The translations under genes and the position numbers were made by a program. Source: Microtetraspora glauca (GTDB taxonomy: Bacteria; Actinomycetota; Actinomycetes; Streptosporangiales; Streptosporangiaceae). Taken from it: a DNA stretch of 64,000 bases. The notes beneath the pieces are model-generated. The model did not search any database. It was given only the letters and a program-made list of their open reading frames with translations, and was not told the DNA's origin. The stretch covers positions 35,038 to 99,037 of the forward strand of contig BBYL01000039.1 in NCBI GenBank assembly GCA_001570385.1. Reading direction: 5' to 3'. The first letter of the stretch is position 1. Each line of letters begins with the position of its first letter. Below, in pieces: positions 42,811 to 51,056 of the stretch.

Positions 42811-43845
42811 ATGAGAACGCGGCCTTTGGGGCGGACCGGAATCCAGATCAGCCCCTACTGCCTGGGCACCATGATGTTCGGGCGGGTCGGCAACCCCGAC
42901 CACGACGAGTGCGTGCGCATGATCCACCGGGCCCTCGACGCCGGGATCAACGTCATCGACACCGCCGACGTCTACTCCTACAGCGAGACCGAGGAGATCG
43001 TCGGCAAGGCGCTCAGGGGCCGCCGCGACGACGTCATCCTCGCCACCAAGGTGAACGGGCCGATGGGCGACGATCCCAACCGCGCGGGCAACTCTCGGCG
43101 CTGGATCGTCACCGAGATCGAGCACTCGCTGCGCCGCCTCCAGACCGACCACATCGACCTCTACCAGATCCATCACCCCGACCCCAGGACCGACATCGAG
43201 GAGACCCTCTCCGCGCTGACCGACCTGATGGCCGCAGGCAAGGTACGTGCCATCGGCACCTCCAACTTCCCCGCCTCCGACATCGTCGAGGCCCAATGGG
43301 TGGCCGAGCGACGCGGCCTGGCGCGCTTCCGCACCGAGCAACCCCCGTACTCGCTCCTCAACCGCGGTGTCGAACGCGAGGTCCTGCCCGTCTGCGAGCG
43401 CTACGGCATGGGCACGCTCGTGTGGGGTCCGCTCGGAATGGGCCTGCTCAGCGGCCGTTACCGCAAGGACCGCACGACTCAGGCCCCCGCGCGCCGGATG
43501 GCCTGGGTGCCCAGGCACATGACGGACGAACGCACGCTCGACACCGTCGAGCGGCTCGCCCTGCTGGCCGAGGAGGCCGGGATCCCGCTGGCCCACATGG
43601 CGATGGCGTTCACGGTCGCCCACCCGGGCGTGACCGCGGCGATCATCGGGCCGCGCACCATGGAGCACCTTGACGACCTGCTGGCCGGCGCCGACACCGT
43701 GCTCGGCGACGACCTCCTCGACAGGATCGACGAGATCGCGCCACCGGGCGCCGACATCGGCCCGCTCGACGTGTCCTACGACCCGCCGCCCATCACCCGA
43801 GCGGCGCTGCGCCGGCGGCCGGCCGGCGAGCGTGCGGCGGCCTGA
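42811..43845 (+). CDS. Aldo/keto reductase
   Basis: 344 residues. LGRTGIQISPYCLGTMMFG at the start, catalytic tetrad in NVIDTADVYSYSE (Asp, Tyr), LATKV (Lys) and YQIHHPD (His), and the NADP-binding ending region MAFTVAHPGVTAAIIGPRT. This is the AKR11/12-like 'general stress' type acting on aldehydes or sugars with NADPH. GAAGGGA lies before ATG 42811. Confidence 0.92.
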   Translation: MRTRPLGRTGIQISPYCLGTMMFGRVGNPDHDECVRMIHRALDAGINVIDTADVYSYSETEEIVGKALRGRRDDVILATKVNGPMGDDPNRAGNSRRWIVTEIEHSLRRLQTDHIDLYQIHHPDPRTDIEETLSALTDLMAAGKVRAIGTSNFPASDIVEAQWVAERRGLARFRTEQPPYSLLNRGVEREVLPVCERYGMGTLVWGPLGMGLLSGRYRKDRTTQAPARRMAWVPRHMTDERTLDTVERLALLAEEAGIPLAHMAMAFTVAHPGVTAAIIGPRTMEHLDDLLAGADTVLGDDLLDRIDEIAPPGADIGPLDVSYDPPPITRAALRRRPAGERAAA

Positions 43846-43850
43846 CCCGA

Positions 43851-44066
43851 TGACCGTTCTCGGCACCCGGGCGACGCTTACCCCTCAGTCACCGCTTGAC
43901 CGCGCCGACCTGCCGCCCTCGACGCCGTCGCACACTTGTACGGCCTGCAGACGCAGGAACCGCAGGAACCGTTCGCCGGGCTCTGGTCACGGCTGCGCGG
44001 GTTCGACCCGGCGGTGCTGTCGGACCTGCTGATCCGGCGCGACGACGAGAACAGGCGATCGCCCCC
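43851..44066 (+). pseudogene. Remnant of a winged-helix (HTH_42/YcaQ-like) protein
   Basis: The opening MTVLGTRAT and, in a second frame, DAVAHLYGLQTQEPQEPFAG, LWSRLRGFDPAVLSDLLIRR are the N-terminal parts of this DNA-glycosylase-related family. Deletions and a frameshift separate them, and the other 300 residues are missing. Confidence 0.6.
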
Positions 44067-44069
44067 GTC

Positions 44070-44105
44070 CCCGTGACCTGCACGGATGAATATTCGGCAC
44101 CCACA
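44070..44105. repeat. 36-bp dispersed repeat, copy 1
   Basis: This sequence containing TATTCGGCACCCAC recurs at 56906-56941 with four differences in 36 bases by eye. It lies in non-coding debris. Confidence 0.5.
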
Positions 44106-44226
44106 AGGCCGCCGAACTTGGTAGATCAATCGTCTATCCAAGATTCGCGCGCCGAACATTTCCACTCGACAGCGCATCTAACCCCATAAGCGACCTGTCG
44201 AACGCCGATACTGGCCTACCTGTGCT

Positions 44227-44430
44227 TTGCGTACGTCTTCAACGCCGCCAACATTCAACTCTCCAACGGGTTTCGGAGTCGCCACGCTGGTGCTCGGACT
44301 GGGCGCGCCGCCCCTGGGGTGTCTACTGGCTCTGATCTTCCGGAGAAGGATAGCCGCCACCATCTATGGCCTGATCTCGACAGCGCTCTTCGGCTTCGTC
44401 GTCTTCATCACAATCCAAGGGCGCAACTAG
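44227..44430 (+). CDS. Possible small membrane protein
   Basis: 67 residues from TTG 44227 with two hydrophobic helices (GVATLVLGLGAPPLGCLLALI and ATIYGLISTALFGFVVFITI) separated by RRR. No clear ribosome site, and the N-terminus may be wrong. It resembles two-helix DUF4190-like small proteins. Confidence 0.4.
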   Translation: MRTSSTPPTFNSPTGFGVATLVLGLGAPPLGCLLALIFRRRIAATIYGLISTALFGFVVFITIQGRN

Positions 44431-44480
44431 CCGGTCGGATAGGCGTCTTCCAGCTCGTGACCTGTCAGCTCGCCGCATAT
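44431..44480 (-). pseudogene. C-terminal scrap of a GntR UTRA domain
   Basis: The reverse strand reads LTGHELEDAYPTG and a stop, matching the end of the UTRA protein at 35367-35849 (DRHELEDAYPIG). The nucleotide match GGCGTCTTCCAGCTCGTGAC supports a shared origin. Confidence 0.5.
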
Positions 44481-44525
44481 GCCGTACCGCCGGAGTTGGG
44501 TCCCATAGCCGGGCATATAAGCCCA

Positions 44526-44555
44526 TTGTTCTCCTAGGTTGTCGAACTCTAGGAT
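44526..44555 (+). promoter_or_regulatory. SigA-like promoter, probable leaderless transcript
   Basis: TTGTTC (44526-44531), 18-bp spacer, TAGGAT (44550-44555), with the ATG of the secreted protein eight bases on. Confidence 0.5.
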
Positions 44556-44563
44556 GCCGTGCC

Positions 44564-45214
44564 ATGCGTTTCGCGATCTTAGGTGGCCTCACCGCCTCCC
44601 TTCTGCTGGCGCCCGCGGTCCCCGCCCTCGCCGCCGCCCCCGCCAAGCCCCTGACTCCGGCACAGCTGCGCGCGGCCCTCCTCACCCCTGAGGACCTGGG
44701 GGACGGCTTCACCCCCAACACGAAACGCCGCCGCGCGGCGCTGGCCCCCGACGCGGCCCACACGAAGAAGTGCGTGCAGGCCATCAAGGCGTTGAAGCCC
44801 CTCCTCGCAAGCAAGGCCGCGGTCTTCATCGACAAGGAGGGCGAGCCGTCCGGCGTCAAGCAGTTCGCCCTCAGCGCCGCCCCCGCCCGGTTGATCCCCT
44901 GGCAGAGGGTGGGCAAGGTCATGGTCCGTGACTGCGCCGGGGTGAACGCGAGCACCAAGAAAATCAAAGAGAAGATCAGCAAGCTCTCGGTCGGCAAGCT
45001 CGGCGACTGGGCATACGGGATCAGATACAGCAAGACGATCCCCGAGATGAACCCCGAGCCGATCCACGCGATGGACGTCGTGCTCATCAGAGTCAAGAAC
45101 ACCGTCACGCTCCTGGTGAGCGACGGCTTCTTCGCGACGTTCGACCCCGACCTGAGCAGGCAGGCGGCGGAGGCGGCCGTGCCGAAACTTCAAGACGCCC
45201 AGGAAACGGCTTGA
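44564..45214 (+). CDS. Secreted PknH-sensor-like protein
   Basis: 216 residues with a signal peptide (LGGLTASLLLAPAVPALA). The mature part begins LTPAQLRAALLTPEDLGDGF, as in many actinobacterial exported sensor-like proteins related to the PknH extracellular domain, with one cysteine pair (KKCVQ, RDCAG). No lipobox. Likely ligand-binding; ligand unknown. Confidence 0.75.
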   Translation: MRFAILGGLTASLLLAPAVPALAAAPAKPLTPAQLRAALLTPEDLGDGFTPNTKRRRAALAPDAAHTKKCVQAIKALKPLLASKAAVFIDKEGEPSGVKQFALSAAPARLIPWQRVGKVMVRDCAGVNASTKKIKEKISKLSVGKLGDWAYGIRYSKTIPEMNPEPIHAMDVVLIRVKNTVTLLVSDGFFATFDPDLSRQAAEAAVPKLQDAQETA

Positions 45215-45314
45215 GCGGGGCTGTTTCGCAGCCGATCCGCCGGAAGCTTCCCCTCCGCCTGAGGCCTCTCCGGGCCGGGCGACACCATGGGCGGACGCAC
45301 GCCGGACGCACGTC

Positions 45315-45333
45315 GCCCCCCGATCGAGGGGGC
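45315..45333 (+). terminator. Weak hairpin after the secreted-protein gene
   Basis: GCCCCC and GGGGGC pair around CGATCGA, roughly 100 bases after the stop codon at 45214. Short stem, no T-tract. Confidence 0.3.
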
Positions 45334-45404
45334 CGCTCCGTCGATGAAGTGCGCCGCAACTGAAAATCTAGGGATCGACAAGTGGAAGCCCATAGCTTCT
45401 CCCC

Positions 45405-46016
45405 ATGAGAAAGCGATCTTTTATCCTCTTCGTCCCGGCCGCGGTCGCCGTACTCGCCGCTCCCGCCGCGGCCTCGGCCGCAGCAGGGCTTCCGGCGGCA
45501 GGGGTCTCCTCAAGTTCGTCGGCATCCACGAACTTCTCCTTCCGGGGCATGAACCTTAAGCTCCCCTCTGGCTGGAAGGTGCACCGCAACGGGGACAGGG
45601 TCGTGGTGGCGACCGGTAAGTGCAAGAGGCCGGAACCGTTCGCTTCGAACTGCCAGTCGTTCTGGGTGTTCGGTCCGACGGAGTACACCGACCTTCCGGT
45701 CGGGGGTGGTTCCCTGACCTATACGGGCAAGTACCAGTTCCACCCCTTCAGCGGCGTGATCCCCTGCCCGTTCAACGCCAAGACCAGCTGGTACGAAGGC
45801 GAGAAGGCCACCTCGACAGGTCTGCGCCAGGTCGGACGCGGCCACAAGGCGATGTACAACGCCTGGCCCAACCAGTGCGTGACGAACAACGGCGGGCGCC
45901 GGACGGCGAGCTTCACTCAGCGGGAGTGGTTCCTGCCCAAGTCGCGGATCCTGGTGGTGGACGTCTGGAACACCCCGGGGCTGTCGGACGTACTCAAGCG
46001 CGCCACCTGGAGCTGA
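45405..46016 (+). CDS. Secreted protein of unknown function
   Basis: 203 residues: signal peptide (RKRSFILFVPAAVAVLAAPA), a Ser-rich linker, then a compact domain with four cysteines (GKCKR, SNCQS, IPCPF, NQCVT) and aromatic residues (YTGKYQFHPF). No recognised motif. The four cysteines suggest two disulfides. It stands next to another exported protein gene in the same direction but about 190 bases apart. Confidence 0.65.
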   Translation: MRKRSFILFVPAAVAVLAAPAAASAAAGLPAAGVSSSSSASTNFSFRGMNLKLPSGWKVHRNGDRVVVATGKCKRPEPFASNCQSFWVFGPTEYTDLPVGGGSLTYTGKYQFHPFSGVIPCPFNAKTSWYEGEKATSTGLRQVGRGHKAMYNAWPNQCVTNNGGRRTASFTQREWFLPKSRILVVDVWNTPGLSDVLKRATWS

Positions 46017-46023
46017 CTGTGAC

Positions 46024-46158
46024 GTTCACGTCCAGGGAGATGGTGTGCGGGTGATCTAGGCCCGGCGCTGGCACGGGTGAGATCCATGTGACAACAGACG
46101 GCCACTCCGTAACCCTTCGATTCGATCAGATCAACACGAAGGGGACGAAGTGGCCGTC
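46024..46158 (+). repeat. 135-bp dispersed repeat, copy 2
   Basis: The inverted partner of 19541-19675, 132 of 135 bases alike. Here the repeat's GAAGGGG and GTG precede a different frame (VAVAGPRRLSVQRF). The flanks are unrelated to those of copy 1. Confidence 0.85.
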
Positions 46159-46315
46159 GCAGGCCCTCGACGGTTGTCAGTTCAGCGCTTTGCCGGTCCT
46201 ATCGGTGCTGACCAGCCGCCCGAGTTCGCCGGTGAAGACGAACCCGCTGTCGGTCCAGTCCTCCCCCGCTGCACAGCCGTCCGCCGTTCACCTGCACCCT
46301 GCCACTGAGAACCGG

Positions 46316-46453
46316 ACGAAGTCCGGCTTCGAGCGTGCCGTACCGCTTGGCGATCGCGAGCGGGTGGTGGAAGACGAGCACCAGCACCTGCGTGACCAGC
46401 CGGATCTGCCGGGTGCGCACCACGAGGTACCCGAAGACTGCCCAAAGAGGTCC
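46316..46453 (-). pseudogene. LLM-class flavin/F420 monooxygenase fragment
   Basis: A reverse-strand segment, GPLWAVFGYLVVRTRQIRLV followed by TQVLVLVFHHPLAIAKRYGT, is the beta3-beta4 region of luciferase-like oxidoreductases (ThatERIRLgtsVLV pattern). Flanks do not continue the protein. Confidence 0.55.
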
Positions 46454-46532
46454 GTTATACGTATTCCTGCCGATGTGCGGGCGGGCGGAGATCTCTACCG
46501 TCGGGGACGCCGACGACACCCCGAGGTGAGCC

Positions 46533-47807
46533 ATGCGCGTGCCGAGCGTGTTCCTGCCTGTGTTCCTGTCCGCTGTCCTGATGACATCCGCCCTCACCGT
46601 CACCTCCGCCGCCGCCGAGGCCGAGAGCAAATCCCCGCCCTCCGCCGTCGACGTCCTCTACGAGCGGGCCAACTTCGGCCCCGGCACCCGCGAGGGCGTC
46701 AAGGGGGGACACACCCTGTCCTTCGCCGCCCCCGCGGGCACGATCTCCTACACCGACGCGCTGGGCACGAAGAGCTGGGAGTACGCCCGGTGGACCGGCC
46801 CCGAGCGGCCGATCGGGTTCGCGGCCACCGAACTGGTGGCCTCCTGGAACGCCGACATGCCGGCCGGAAGCTGGCTGCAGGTCGAGATGCGCGGCCGCAA
46901 CGCTGCCGGGCAGACGAAGTGGTACGTGCTCGGCCGCTGGGCGTACGGCGATGAGGACATCCGCCGCACGTCGCTGTCGGGGCAGCGCGACGCCGACGGC
47001 ACGGTCTCGGTCGACACGTTCGTGGCCGCGACGGGCAAGGCGATCACCTCGTACCAGTTGCGCGCCACGCTGTACCGTACGCCGGGCTCGTCCGTGACGC
47101 CGGTCGTGCGCACGCTCGGCGCGATGGCCTCCGCCGTGCCCGACCGGGCGACCGTCCCGGTCAGCCCCGGCGGCGTCGCGTGGGGCGTCGAGTTGCCCGT
47201 GCCGCGCCGCTCGCAGAACGTTCACGAGGGCCACTACCCCGAGTGGGACGGCGGGGGTGAGGCGTGGTGCAGCCCGACCTCGACCACCATGGTCCTCGGC
47301 TACTGGGGTAAGTGGCCCAGCAAGCAGGACACCTCCTGGGTGAACCTCCCCGATCCCAACCCCGAGGTCGACTACGCCGCCCGGTACACCTACGACTACG
47401 CCTACCAGGGAGCGGGCAACTGGCCGTTCAACACGGCCTACGCGGGACGGTACGGGCTGGAAGGGTTCGTCACCCGGCTCCGATCGCTGACTGAGCTTGA
47501 GCGGCTGATCCGCGCCGGCATCCCGGTCGTCACCTCCCAGTCGTTCAAGGCGGAGGAACTGCCCGGCGCCGGCTACAGCACCAACGGCCATCTCATGGTC
47601 ATCGTCGGCTTCACCGCCACCGGCGACGTGATCGCCAACGACCCCGCCTCGCCGGACAACGACGCGGTGCGCCGGGTCTACCCGCGGGCGAACTTCGAGA
47701 ACGTCTGGCTGCGCAGCACCGGCAGTGGCGGAATCGTGTACATCATCCACCCGAAGCAGGGTCACCCGCTGCCTCCCACCACGCCGGGGCTGCCGGCCAA
47801 CTGGTAA
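46533..47807 (+). CDS. Secreted C39-like cysteine peptidase
   Basis: 424 residues. Signal peptide to about residue 29, then an N-terminal beta domain (YARWTGPERPIGFAATELVA), then a Peptidase_C39_2-like domain from about residue 225: PVPRRSQNVHEGHYPEWDGG, EAWCSPTSTTMVLGYWG with the catalytic Cys, TNGHLMVIVGF with His and IANDPAS with Asp. It should be an exported endopeptidase or isopeptidase. Relatives are frequent in Nonomuraea and Streptomyces as stand-alone exported enzymes. GAGGTGAG lies before the ATG. Confidence 0.85.
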   Translation: MRVPSVFLPVFLSAVLMTSALTVTSAAAEAESKSPPSAVDVLYERANFGPGTREGVKGGHTLSFAAPAGTISYTDALGTKSWEYARWTGPERPIGFAATELVASWNADMPAGSWLQVEMRGRNAAGQTKWYVLGRWAYGDEDIRRTSLSGQRDADGTVSVDTFVAATGKAITSYQLRATLYRTPGSSVTPVVRTLGAMASAVPDRATVPVSPGGVAWGVELPVPRRSQNVHEGHYPEWDGGGEAWCSPTSTTMVLGYWGKWPSKQDTSWVNLPDPNPEVDYAARYTYDYAYQGAGNWPFNTAYAGRYGLEGFVTRLRSLTELERLIRAGIPVVTSQSFKAEELPGAGYSTNGHLMVIVGFTATGDVIANDPASPDNDAVRRVYPRANFENVWLRSTGSGGIVYIIHPKQGHPLPPTTPGLPANW

Positions 47808-48136
47808 CGGCCGGCGGCAACGCGCGTGTCGATCAGATGGCGTGCCGGCGCTGCTGTTCGGGGGAGCACCCACAGCAGCGCCGGGTCGACCCCGGCAGGT
47901 ACGGTCCGGCGAACCTCGGCGGTCGAGCAGCGCCACCTGGCCGGACTCGCCGGGGTCGGTCGGCCGCCGAGGCACACTTCGTGCCGGACGACTTCCTGGG
48001 CCACGCCAAAGATCCGCCCCTGTTCGAACATGCGACCGAAGCTCTGTGGGCGTCAACCATAAGACGACCTATGGCTTAGTCGGCAGGTGCGCGCGGAACC
48101 GGTCAGCGGGCATATCGTCGCCCGGCTGTCCGGCCC
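47808..48136. other. Gene-free stretch between peptidase and GntR genes
   Basis: Open frames on both strands lack family motifs and ribosome sites. No strong hairpin found. It lies between the ends of two convergent genes. Confidence 0.4.
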
Positions 48137-48883
48137 TCAGTGGCCGCTCGGACCGGGGCCGCGCCGATACACGCGTAGTTCGATCACCGACGGGACATGC
48201 CATTCGAGGGACCGCATGACCGGCCGACCCTGCTGATCGACGTCGACCTGCTCAAGGTGCTGCAGCGGAGTGCCCACCGTGACATGGAGCAACTGGGCCA
48301 GCTCGCGGTCGGCCACCACGGGCATCAGGATCGCCTCTCCGTGCTCGACCGGATGGCGGCGTTCGGCCAGCAGACGGTACAGCGAATCGCGGAAGGAGTC
48401 CCGGTCTGCCTCGGCGTCCACGATGTCAGCCGGAATGTAGTCCTCGGAGTAGATGGCCGGCCGCAGATCGGCCGTACGTACCCTGCGGATCTCCACCACA
48501 TCGGCGTCGACCTCGATCCGCAGCGCCTTCGCCGTCTCGTGGTCGGCGGGGACCACGCGGGCACCGAGGATCTGCTTACTGGCCCGCAGGCCGCTGCTCT
48601 CCAGATATTCGGTGTAGCTGAAGTTCGTGTCCAGCGAGTTGCGAAGCGCCGGGCGGTGGGTCACGTACGTGCCAGAGCCATGCCGGCGGACCACCATGCC
48701 GTCCTCGATCAACCCGCGCACGGCCTCACGCAGGGTGATTCTGCTGACCTCGAAACGCTCCCGGAGTTGCTCCTCGTTCGGGAGCTTCGAGCCGAGCGGG
48801 AACTCGCCCGACATGATCGCCCTGCGCAGATCGGCCCGCACCACATCGGCGAGCAACGGTCTGGTCCGCTTGTCTGGCGTCAT
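48137..48883 (-). CDS. GntR family regulator, HutC subfamily (UTRA effector domain)
   Basis: 248 residues. The winged helix covers residues 8-75: VVRADLRRAIMSGEFPLGSK, LPNEEQLRERFEVSRITLRE, then VVRRHGSGTYV. The UTRA effector domain follows from about 95 (ILGARVVPADHETAKAL, YIPADIVDAEAD, DQQGRPVMRSLEWHVPSVIE). HutC regulators bind palindromes and are released by pathway sugars or amino-acid metabolites. It lies at the end of the catabolic gene block and has the same palindrome in front of its own start, so it is the best candidate to control the 48-64 kb regulon, including itself. Confidence 0.92.
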   Translation of the reverse strand: MTPDKRTRPLLADVVRADLRRAIMSGEFPLGSKLPNEEQLRERFEVSRITLREAVRGLIEDGMVVRRHGSGTYVTHRPALRNSLDTNFSYTEYLESSGLRASKQILGARVVPADHETAKALRIEVDADVVEIRRVRTADLRPAIYSEDYIPADIVDAEADRDSFRDSLYRLLAERRHPVEHGEAILMPVVADRELAQLLHVTVGTPLQHLEQVDVDQQGRPVMRSLEWHVPSVIELRVYRRGPGPSGH

Positions 48884-48921
48884 GCCATGGCCCCCGGAAG
48901 CTAGGATGACTTACCTTACGA

Positions 48922-48938
48922 GAGACGTATCATGTCAC
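48922..48938. promoter_or_regulatory. GntR operator in front of the regulator gene
   Basis: GAGACGT-ATC-ATGTCAC fits the AAGWCGT-N3-ACGWCTT palindrome with several mismatches, 39 bases upstream of the GntR start. Suggests autoregulation. Confidence 0.45.
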
Positions 48939-48966
48939 ACGTCAGCGGACTACGGCACGTCGGCCG

Positions 48967-50007
48967 TCAGGCCAGCCAGTGATCGAGCCGCCGAGCGACG
49001 AACTCATCGTCGGTCAACTCCGGGTAGGCGGCACAGACCCGGTCGATCTCCTCAAACTGGCCCGGAGAAAGATCCTCATCGGGATCAAGACACCAGCGAC
49101 CGGCCAGTAGTCCCTGCCGCCGCAGGATCTCGTTGATCCCGGCGATGCAGCCACGGAAGCCCCCCGCCACATCGAAGATCGCGGCGTTGGCATCGGTGAG
49201 CGCCCCGTCCATGACGAGCAGGCGCCGCAACGCGGAGTCGTCACCGGCGCGGGCGGCGGCGGTCTCGGCGTGCAACCGCACGGCGGGTTCGGTCCACACC
49301 GCCCACTGGCCGAGCAGTCCGCCGACGAACTCGACGTCCATGCTCCGCCCGTCCACGACGAACCGGTTCCGGATCGCGAGGTCGGCCAGAATATGGTTGT
49401 CGTTACCCGTGTAGAGCGCGATGTCCCCCAGCCGTCCCGATCGGCAGACGCCGTGCAGGACATCCAGCGTGCGGTACCGGTCGAACGGCGCGACCTTGAT
49501 TCCGGCCACCGACGAGATGGCCGCGAACTTCGTCCAGTAGTCCCTGGACAGCACGCACCCGCCGACGGCCGGCTGCAGGTAGAAGCCGATCACCGGGAGC
49601 ACCTCGCCGACGGCTCGGGCGCGATCGAGGAGCTCTGCCTCGTCCACCCCCGCCCGCGGAGCGAGCAGGGCGAGGTGGTACCCCAGTGCGGCGGCGAGTT
49701 CCGCCTCCCGGACCGCCTGCTCCGTCGGCCCCTGAACCCCGGCGACCAGGACGACCGGCCGGCCGGCTTCCGCCGCGACGGTTTCCGCGGCGAGCTCCAG
49801 CACCGGGGAGAGCAGCCCGTTGTCGTGGATCGCGAACTGGGTGGTGTGCACCCCGACGGCGATTCCACCGGCGCCGGCGGCCAGGTAGTAGCGGGTGAGC
49901 GCGCGCTGACGGCGCTCGTCCAGGCGGCGCTGGGCAGTGAGCGCCAGAGGGTGCGCGGGGATCGCGCTCCCGCGGGCGAACAGTTCGAGGGCGTCGGTCG
50001 CGGACAT
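48967..50007 (-). CDS. Dihydrodipicolinate synthase/N-acetylneuraminate lyase family protein
   Basis: 346 residues. TIM-barrel lyase features: the YYLAAGAGGIAVGVHTTQFA region, VIGFYLQPAVGG with the conserved Tyr, and the Schiff-base Lys in SVAGIKVAPFDRYRTLDVL. The family cleaves or forms 2-keto acids by aldol chemistry; related proteins dehydrate keto-deoxy sugar acids. The start ATG (50005-50007) follows the SDR stop by one base, so it is coupled. Last structural gene of the reverse operon. The exact substrate cannot be read from sequence. Confidence 0.85.
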   Translation of the reverse strand: MSATDALELFARGSAIPAHPLALTAQRRLDERRQRALTRYYLAAGAGGIAVGVHTTQFAIHDNGLLSPVLELAAETVAAEAGRPVVLVAGVQGPTEQAVREAELAAALGYHLALLAPRAGVDEAELLDRARAVGEVLPVIGFYLQPAVGGCVLSRDYWTKFAAISSVAGIKVAPFDRYRTLDVLHGVCRSGRLGDIALYTGNDNHILADLAIRNRFVVDGRSMDVEFVGGLLGQWAVWTEPAVRLHAETAAARAGDDSALRRLLVMDGALTDANAAIFDVAGGFRGCIAGINEILRRQGLLAGRWCLDPDEDLSPGQFEEIDRVCAAYPELTDDEFVARRLDHWLA

Positions 50008-50008
50008 G

Positions 50009-51025
50009 TCAGAACCGGCCGTCACGACGCTGGAACCCGGTCGGCTTGTCCAGGAGCGGCCGGCCCGACCCGACCCACGCCGCTGTGTGGTCGACCAGCT
50101 CACCAAGGGTGACGTCGGGATAGCCGAAGAGCCGATGGCACCGTCCCGCGTTGGACAGCAGGGCGTTCTCCGCCTCCTGTCCGGTGAAGCGGGCCGGCAC
50201 CCCGAGGCGAGCCGCCAGGGCGGTCGCCACCTGCCGGATCGAGACCTGCTCGGGCCCGGTCACGTTGAGGACGGTGGGTGGCACGTCCGCCAGCAGGAGA
50301 GCCCGGAGCACGACCTCGTTGGCGTAGCCCTGCCACACCACGTTGACGTGGCCCATGGTCAGGTCGATCGGCTCCCCCGCCAGGAGCGAGCGGGCCAGGT
50401 CGACGAGCACGCCATAGCGCATCTCCACCGCGTAGTTCAGCCGGATCAGCGCGGTAGGGGTGCCGCTCGTGACAGCTGAGTACTCCAGGATCCGCTCCCG
50501 GCCCAGACAGCTCATGGCGTACTCGCCGACCGGCTCGGGCGGCGTCTCCTCGGCCGGGGCGGCGGCGGTGACGGGTGCGAGCGGATAGACGTTGCCGGTG
50601 GACAGGGCGACGATCCGGCTGCCGCGGAAGCGTTGCATGACCCGTCCGGGAAGAAAGGTGTTGGTATACCAGGTGGCCGCTTCCCTGCCGCTGGTTCCGA
50701 ACTTGGCACCGACCAGGAACACCACGTTCGGCGCGTCCGGCAGCGCGCGCAGTGCCGTGTCGTCGGCGATGTCCGCGACGATCGTGGTGGCGCCGGCCGC
50801 CCGCAAGTCGTCGGCGAGATCGCCCTTGCCGAACCGGGACACCGCGATCACACGGCGACCGCCACCGGCGGCCTCGGCGGCTCGCACCGCCAGCCGAACC
50901 AGGCTGGGGCCGAGCTTCCCGCCGGCGCCGAGCACCAGCAGATCGCCGTCGATCTTCCGCAGGTCGTCGACGAGTGCGGTTCGCGGTGTGCTGAGCCGGT
51001 CTTCGTGCTCGGCCACGGATTCCAT
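50009..51025 (-). CDS. NAD-dependent epimerase/dehydratase-like protein lacking the catalytic lysine
   Basis: 338 residues, start ATG 51023-51025 with GGAG six bases upstream. The Rossmann motif appears as LLVLGAGGKLGPSLVRLAV and the active site as ALSTGNVYPLAP followed by EYAMSCLGRERIL. The usual YxxxK is YAMSC, so Lys is replaced by Cys, implying altered chemistry or a non-redox role. Otherwise it resembles extended SDRs acting on nucleotide sugars or uronates. Overlap and short gaps on both sides place it in the operon. Confidence 0.82.
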   Translation of the reverse strand: MESVAEHEDRLSTPRTALVDDLRKIDGDLLVLGAGGKLGPSLVRLAVRAAEAAGGGRRVIAVSRFGKGDLADDLRAAGATTIVADIADDTALRALPDAPNVVFLVGAKFGTSGREAATWYTNTFLPGRVMQRFRGSRIVALSTGNVYPLAPVTAAAPAEETPPEPVGEYAMSCLGRERILEYSAVTSGTPTALIRLNYAVEMRYGVLVDLARSLLAGEPIDLTMGHVNVVWQGYANEVVLRALLLADVPPTVLNVTGPEQVSIRQVATALAARLGVPARFTGQEAENALLSNAGRCHRLFGYPDVTLGELVDHTAAWVGSGRPLLDKPTGFQRRDGRF

Positions 51026-51056
51026 ATCGATCTCCAACGTTCCGTTGATGAATATG

